Below are positions 11,678-15,712 of a stretch of 15,712 nt of DNA, in pieces. The notes below the pieces were generated by a model. It searched no databases. It was not told the origin of the DNA and saw nothing but the letters and a program-made list of their open reading frames with translations. The position numbers and the translations under genes were made by a program. Every line of letters begins with the position of its first letter. Within the stretch, counting starts at the first letter, position 1. The stretch comes from Clostridiales bacterium (GTDB lineage: Bacteria > Bacillota > Clostridia > Christensenellales > Aristaeellaceae), in the NCBI GenBank assembly GCA_004555535.1, contig SFHU01000064.1, positions 1-15,712 on the forward strand, in the 5' to 3' direction.

Positions 11678-13444
11678 ATGGATCTATTCGGAGTTCTGAA
11701 CATGATCTGCGGACTGGCGCTCTTCCTCTATGGCATGCATGTCATGGGAGAGGGCCTCTCGCGCATGTCCGGCGGCAAGCTGGAGAGCATCCTGGAAAGG
11801 CTGACGCAGAGCCGGATCCGGGCCGTGCTGCTGGGCGCGGCGGTCACGGCGGTGATCCAGTCCTCCTCGGCGACGACGGTCATGGTCGTCGGCTTTGTCA
11901 ACTCGGGCATCATGCGCCTGTCCCAGGCGGCGGGCGTCATCATGGGCGCGAACATCGGCACGACGATCACGAGCTGGATCCTCTCGCTGACGGGCATCGA
12001 GAGCAGCAACATCGTGCTGCGGCTGCTCAAGCCGAGCTCGTTTACGCCTGTACTGGCGATCGTGGGCGTCGGATTTCTGCTGTTTACCAAGTCGGAAAAG
12101 AAGCACAACATCGGCACCATTCTCATCGGCTTCACCGTGCTCATGTGCGGTATGCAGATGATGAGCGACGCGGTCAAGCCGCTGGCGGATGTGCCGGAAT
12201 TCACGAGCATCCTGCTCAAGTTCACGAATCCCGTGCTGGGCATGCTGGCCGGCCTGCTGCTCACGGCGGTCATCCAGTCCTCTTCGGCCTCGGTCGGCAT
12301 CCTGCAGGCGCTGTGCGTGACGGGCGCCGTGACCTACGGCGCGGCGCTGCCCATCATCATGGGCCAGAACATCGGCACCTGCGTCACGGCGATCCTCTCC
12401 GGCATCGGCGCGAGCAAGAACGCCCGGCGCGCGGCCTTGATCCACCTCTACTTCAACATCATCGGCACGGTGCTGTTCATGACGGTGTTCTACGCGATCA
12501 ACGCGGTCTTCCCGTTCGCCTTCCTGACGCAGCCGGCGAACGCGGCGGGCATCGCCGTCATCCACACGGTCTTCAACGTCCTGGCGACGCTGGTGCTGCT
12601 GCCCTTCTCGCACGGGCTGGAGCGCCTGGCGACGCTCACCATCCGCGACGACGAGCAGGCTGAGCGCATCGACGACTTCCAGCTGCTTGACGAACGCTTC
12701 CTCGCGACGCCGGCGTTCGCCGTCGATCAATGCCGTGTGGTGGCTGCGCGCATGGCCGAGCTGACGCAGGAGGCGATCTTCGAGGCGATCGATCTGATCG
12801 ACGGCGGCGAGTTCAGCGAGGAGAAGGCCGAGCGCATCGAGGCGCTGGAGACGAAGATCGACCGCTACGAGGACAATCTGGGCACCTACATGGTGAAGCT
12901 CTCCCGCGCGCAGCTCTCCCGGGAGGACGGCCACACCGTCTCCGTGCTGCTGCACTCGATCAGCGACTTTGAGCGCATCTCCGACCACGCGGTCAACCTG
13001 CTCGATTCCGCGCGGGAGATGAACGACAAAAAGCTCACCTTCTCGCCCATGGCGGCAAGCGAGCTACACGTCTTCGCGCAGGCCGTGCGCGACATCGTGA
13101 AGCGCTCGACGGACTGCTTCCTGCGCAGCGACGTGGAGCTGGCCAGAACGGTGGAGCCGCTGGAGGCCTGTATCGACGAACTCAACGTGACGATCAAGTC
13201 CCGCCACATCGAGCGGCTGACGAACGGCCAGTGCACGATTCAGCTGGGCTTTGTGCTCACCGATATTTCGACCAACTTCGAGCGCGTCTCCGACCATTGC
13301 TCCAACATCGCGATCTACCAGATCCAGGTGCCCAAGGACGAATACGACGCGCACGAATACCTGCTCAATATCCAAAGGCAGGATCACGAGGAGTTCGACC
13401 GCGAGGAACTCCGGTATGAGCAGTTCTACAGGCTGCCGCAGTGA
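11678..13444 (+). CDS. Na+/phosphate cotransporter with C-terminal PhoU-like domain (NptA/YjbB type)
   Basis: 588 residues. The first 320 or so form the membrane transporter with inverted repeats, each with the signature QSSS: VIQSSSATT (59-67) and VIQSSSASV (199-207). Related MGANIGTTIT and MGQNIGTCVT blocks follow each. The remaining part is a PhoU-like helical domain (about 355-560) with SDFERISDHAVNL (429-441) and NFERVSDHCSNIA (533-545). It would move phosphate with sodium across the cytoplasmic membrane; in relatives the direction (uptake or efflux) varies. Own promoter, weak AAAAGGATG RBS. Placement between phoU and phoB/phoR makes it part of the Pho system. Ends 15 nt before the regulator. 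Confidence 0.9.
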   Translation: MDLFGVLNMICGLALFLYGMHVMGEGLSRMSGGKLESILERLTQSRIRAVLLGAAVTAVIQSSSATTVMVVGFVNSGIMRLSQAAGVIMGANIGTTITSWILSLTGIESSNIVLRLLKPSSFTPVLAIVGVGFLLFTKSEKKHNIGTILIGFTVLMCGMQMMSDAVKPLADVPEFTSILLKFTNPVLGMLAGLLLTAVIQSSSASVGILQALCVTGAVTYGAALPIIMGQNIGTCVTAILSGIGASKNARRAALIHLYFNIIGTVLFMTVFYAINAVFPFAFLTQPANAAGIAVIHTVFNVLATLVLLPFSHGLERLATLTIRDDEQAERIDDFQLLDERFLATPAFAVDQCRVVAARMAELTQEAIFEAIDLIDGGEFSEEKAERIEALETKIDRYEDNLGTYMVKLSRAQLSREDGHTVSVLLHSISDFERISDHAVNLLDSAREMNDKKLTFSPMAASELHVFAQAVRDIVKRSTDCFLRSDVELARTVEPLEACIDELNVTIKSRHIERLTNGQCTIQLGFVLTDISTNFERVSDHCSNIAIYQIQVPKDEYDAHEYLLNIQRQDHEEFDREELRYEQFYRLPQ

Positions 13445-13459
13445 TGGGAGGCAAATGGC

Positions 13460-14134
13460 GTGATCTACATCGTCGAGGACGATCGCAACATTCAGGAAAT
13501 CGAGCTCTTCGCGCTCAAGAACAGCGGCTATCAGGCGGCGGGCTTTGAGACGGCGAAGGAGTTTTACAGGGCGCTGGACACCCGCCTGCCCGAGCTGATC
13601 CTGCTGGACATCATGCTGCCCGACGAGGACGGCATGAGCATCCTCAAGCGGCTGCGCGCACGCCCGGACACGCAGGGCATCCCCGTCATCCTGGTGACGG
13701 CCAAGGCGACGGAGATCGACAAGGTCAAGGGCCTGGACGGCGGCGCGGACGACTACATCGCCAAGCCCTTCGGCGTGATGGAGATGATCGCGCGGGTCAA
13801 GGCGCTGCTGCGCCGCTCCGGCGGGGCAGAGACCAGCCTGCTGACCTGCGGCGACGTGACGCTGGACAGTGAGCGCAGGATGGTCTTCGTCAGCGGCAAG
13901 CCGGTCGAGCTGACCTACAAGGAATTCGAGCTGCTGCGCCTGCTGATGAAGAACCACGGCATCGTCATCTCCCGCGACGTGATCATGGAGCGCGTCTGGG
14001 ATTCGAGCTTTGAGGGGGAATCCAGGACGATCGACGTCCATGTGCGTACGCTGCGCCAGAAGCTCGGCGAGGCGGGCTCGCTGATCAAGACCATTCGCAA
14101 CGTCGGCTACATGGCCGACGCGACCAAGGCGTAA
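13460..14134 (+). CDS. PhoB/PhoP-type response regulator
   Basis: 224 residues: receiver domain (1-118) with acidic pocket Glu6-Asp7-Asp8, phosphorylatable Asp50 (LILLDIMLPDEDG), Thr80 and Lys102 (AKPFG), then an OmpR-type winged helix (about 125-222; LTYKEFELLRLLMKN, then SRTIDVHVRTLRQKLG). GTG 13460 is the only suitable start, with GGGAGG 8 nt upstream; the ATG at 13454 is out of frame. Position after the phosphate transporter genes and before a kinase supports the role of phosphate-regulon activator, but the family is large and the name is given by context. Likely cotranscribed with the cotransporter gene. Confidence 0.85.
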   Translation: MIYIVEDDRNIQEIELFALKNSGYQAAGFETAKEFYRALDTRLPELILLDIMLPDEDGMSILKRLRARPDTQGIPVILVTAKATEIDKVKGLDGGADDYIAKPFGVMEMIARVKALLRRSGGAETSLLTCGDVTLDSERRMVFVSGKPVELTYKEFELLRLLMKNHGIVISRDVIMERVWDSSFEGESRTIDVHVRTLRQKLGEAGSLIKTIRNVGYMADATKA

Positions 14135-14167
14135 GCCGCCAGGGGCGGCGCGGATCAACCGAAAAGC

Positions 14168-14240
14168 GGGGAGGAAGGGCCCCCGGATACCGGGCTAAAC
14201 ATGCGGCACGGGAACGGGCGCTTTCCTCCCTTTTTCTTTG
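14168..14240 (+). terminator. Terminator between regulator and kinase genes
   Basis: GGGAGGAA (14169-14176) pairs with TTCCTCCC (14223-14230), extended by a few weaker pairs, and encloses the small hairpin CCCGG/CCGGG (14182-14194). TTTTTCTTT follows. The loop is long, so attenuation rather than full termination is possible. Confidence 0.5.
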
Positions 14241-14250
14241 AGCCGCATCA

Positions 14251-14259
14251 TGCTATAAT
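14251..14259 (+). promoter_or_regulatory. Extended -10 promoter for the kinase gene
   Basis: TGCTATAAT (TGn plus consensus -10, 14251-14259) lies 30 nt before the kinase start. No convincing -35 is seen (T-rich stretch), which an extended -10 can tolerate. It would give the sensor kinase its own basal expression past the terminator. Confidence 0.5.
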
Positions 14260-14289
14260 CGGGACAGACTCCGGAAGGGAGAGAGGCGC

Positions 14290-15615
14290 ATGAAGAGGAA
14301 GATTTTGACCTATTTCATCTATGTCATCGTCGCGGCCACGCTGGCGACCATGATGATGATGGCCGTCATCAGCTCGCGCATGTTCGAGACGCAGGTGGTC
14401 GAGAGCATGCGCTACGAGGCGGAGGCGCTGCGTGCGCTGATCGAGGCGGGCGGCGAGGCGCGGCTTGATGAGATAGGCAGCGACGTGCGCGTGACGATCA
14501 TCGATGCGCAGGGCGATGTACGCTATGACAACGAGGCCGATCCCGCGAAGATGGAGAGCCACGCGCAGCGCCCTGAGGTGATCGCGGCGCTTGAAACCGG
14601 CGTGGGCGAGGACGTGCGCAACTCGCAGACGGTCTCCCGCAATACGTTTTATTATGCGCTGCGCCTCTCGGACGGGAGCGTGCTGCGCATGGCGCGCGAG
14701 GCGAGCAACATCTGGAGCATCTACATGCGCGCTGCGCCGCTGATCGCGCTGCTGCTGGCGCTGCTCATCGGCGTGTGCGTCTTTTCGGCGAGCCTGCTGA
14801 CCGAGCGGCTCATCGAGCCGATCGAGCAGATGACGGCGCATCTGAACAACGTGAGCGGCGTGGCGCGCTACCCGGAGCTCGAGCCGTTCATGACCATGAT
14901 CCAGAAGCAGCACGAGGAGATCCTGCGCAGCGCGGATATGCGCGTGGAATTCACGGCGAACGTCTCCCATGAGCTCAAGACGCCGCTGACCTCGATTTCC
15001 GGCTATGCTGAGCTGATCGAAAACGGCATGGCCTGCGGCGAGCAGGTGTCGCGCTTCGCCGGGGAAATCCGCAAGAGCGCCAACCGGCTGCTGACGCTGA
15101 TCAACGACATCATCCGGCTCTCCCAGCTGGATTCCCCGGAGCAGAAGCTGCATACGGAGCCGGTCAACCTGGCGCAGGTGGCGCAGGCGGTCGCCGAGCA
15201 GCTGCGCATGAGCGCGGAGAAGATGCAGGTGTCCATCCGGCTCGACACGCGGCCCGTCGTGATCAGCGCGGACCGGGGCATGATGGAGGAGCTGATCTAC
15301 AACCTCTGCGACAACGCGATCCGCTACAACGTGCGGGGCGGCAGCGTGTGCATCGACGTGCATCCGGCGCGCGACCGGGCGATTGTCTGCGTGCAGGACA
15401 CCGGCATCGGCATCTCCCGGGAGCATCAGGAGCACATCTTCGAGCGCTTTTACCGCGTGGACAAGAGCCGCTCCAAGGCGACGGGCGGCACGGGCCTGGG
15501 CCTGGCGATCGTCAAGCACATCGCGGCCAAGCACAACGCGACGATTGCGGTGGACAGCGAGCTCGGCCGGGGCACGTCCATCAGCGTGTCCTTCGAACGG
15601 CTGACGCACGCCTGA
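14290..15615 (+). CDS. PhoR-type sensor histidine kinase
   Basis: 441 residues. Helix 1 (about 6-29), an extracytoplasmic segment of about 115 residues, helix 2 (about 146-172), a short HAMP/linker-like region, then the catalytic core: H-box VSHELKTPLTSISG with phospho-acceptor His227, N-box with Asn342 (NLCDNAIRYN), G1 box DTGIGIS (from Asp370), F-box FERFYRVDKSRS and G2 box GGTGLGLAIVKH (399-410). No separate PAS domain is obvious between helix 2 and the H-box, so it is shorter than classic PhoR of Bacillus. Start ATG 14290 has GGAAGGGAGAGAGG upstream. It probably phosphorylates the regulator at 13460 in response to PhoU/Pst; that pairing is from context. Confidence 0.85.
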   Translation: MKRKILTYFIYVIVAATLATMMMMAVISSRMFETQVVESMRYEAEALRALIEAGGEARLDEIGSDVRVTIIDAQGDVRYDNEADPAKMESHAQRPEVIAALETGVGEDVRNSQTVSRNTFYYALRLSDGSVLRMAREASNIWSIYMRAAPLIALLLALLIGVCVFSASLLTERLIEPIEQMTAHLNNVSGVARYPELEPFMTMIQKQHEEILRSADMRVEFTANVSHELKTPLTSISGYAELIENGMACGEQVSRFAGEIRKSANRLLTLINDIIRLSQLDSPEQKLHTEPVNLAQVAQAVAEQLRMSAEKMQVSIRLDTRPVVISADRGMMEELIYNLCDNAIRYNVRGGSVCIDVHPARDRAIVCVQDTGIGISREHQEHIFERFYRVDKSRSKATGGTGLGLAIVKHIAAKHNATIAVDSELGRGTSISVSFERLTHA

Positions 15616-15659
15616 AAGACTAACTATTAAAAGTCAAGCCCTTAAGGAGGTGTTCGAGC

Positions 15660-15685
15660 AATTTTTTAGACCAATTTTCTAGACC
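15660..15685. repeat. Two 13-bp tandem repeats at the right edge
   Basis: AATTTTTTAGACC (15660-15672) is followed directly by AATTTTCTAGACC (15673-15685), one mismatch, then AACACCGCCGCCC and TTGACA (15699-15704). The A/T-rich block is unlike the preceding GC-rich gene. TTGACA may be the -35 of a promoter cut off by the window, and AAGGAGGTG at 15644-15652 has no ORF after it. It could be the edge of an insertion element or a regulatory region; I cannot decide. Confidence 0.4.
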
Positions 15686-15712
15686 AACACCGCCGCCCTT
15701 GACAAACAGCAG

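Overview
The window looks like chromosomal DNA from a GC-rich, gut-type Firmicute (Clostridia; the level of a Christensenellales-like lineage is only a guess). Reasons: strong AGGAGG-type ribosome binding sites, sigma-A promoters of the TTGACA-17-TATAAT type, a 436-residue archaeal-type aspartyl-tRNA synthetase, a Gram-positive-style pst/pho cluster and a Firmicutes-type miniature membrane toxin.

Positions 1-2710 are an accessory segment. They hold three imperfect 56-bp tandem repeats, a probable type I toxin-antitoxin locus (a 27-residue single-helix toxin with a convergent antisense RNA promoter), and a leftward three-gene operon encoding a ribbon-helix-helix protein, a DUF4160 protein and a DUF2442 protein. 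Upstream of that operon lie three copies of a palindrome that overlap two divergent promoters. Small rightward genes of mobile-element character follow, one apparently broken by a 10-bp tandem duplication. The segment stops next to a tRNA-Arg(CCG) gene on the minus strand, whose 3' end faces it; a tRNA boundary would suit an integrated element, but no att repeat was found.

Positions 2867-6865 are housekeeping: tRNA-Arg with a consensus promoter, aspS (archaeal-type, probably non-discriminating) and a two-gene ABC-2 exporter.

Positions 7142-15615 are a phosphate island, all on the + strand: pstS-pstC-pstA-pstB-phoU, then a Na+/phosphate cotransporter with a C-terminal PhoU-like domain, then a PhoB/PhoP-type regulator and a PhoR-type kinase. 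PstSCAB would import phosphate at high affinity, PhoU and the kinase/regulator pair would sense and set expression, and the NptA-like carrier is a second route. A shared A/T-rich motif upstream of pstS and of the cotransporter may be the Pho box.

The most striking observation is that PstS is circularly permuted: the half that is normally C-terminal (SREEGSGTR) comes first and the normally N-terminal half (GGSSSVSP ... SRELK ... DGIAVIVN) comes second, so the protein ends where an ordinary PstS would cross into its second half. Other points of interest are the type I toxin locus with its hairpin-occluded RBS, the operator-embedded divergent promoters, the shared KGGGQDA overlap junctions, and structured or repeat-bearing intergenic DNA at 11346-11595 and at the right edge.
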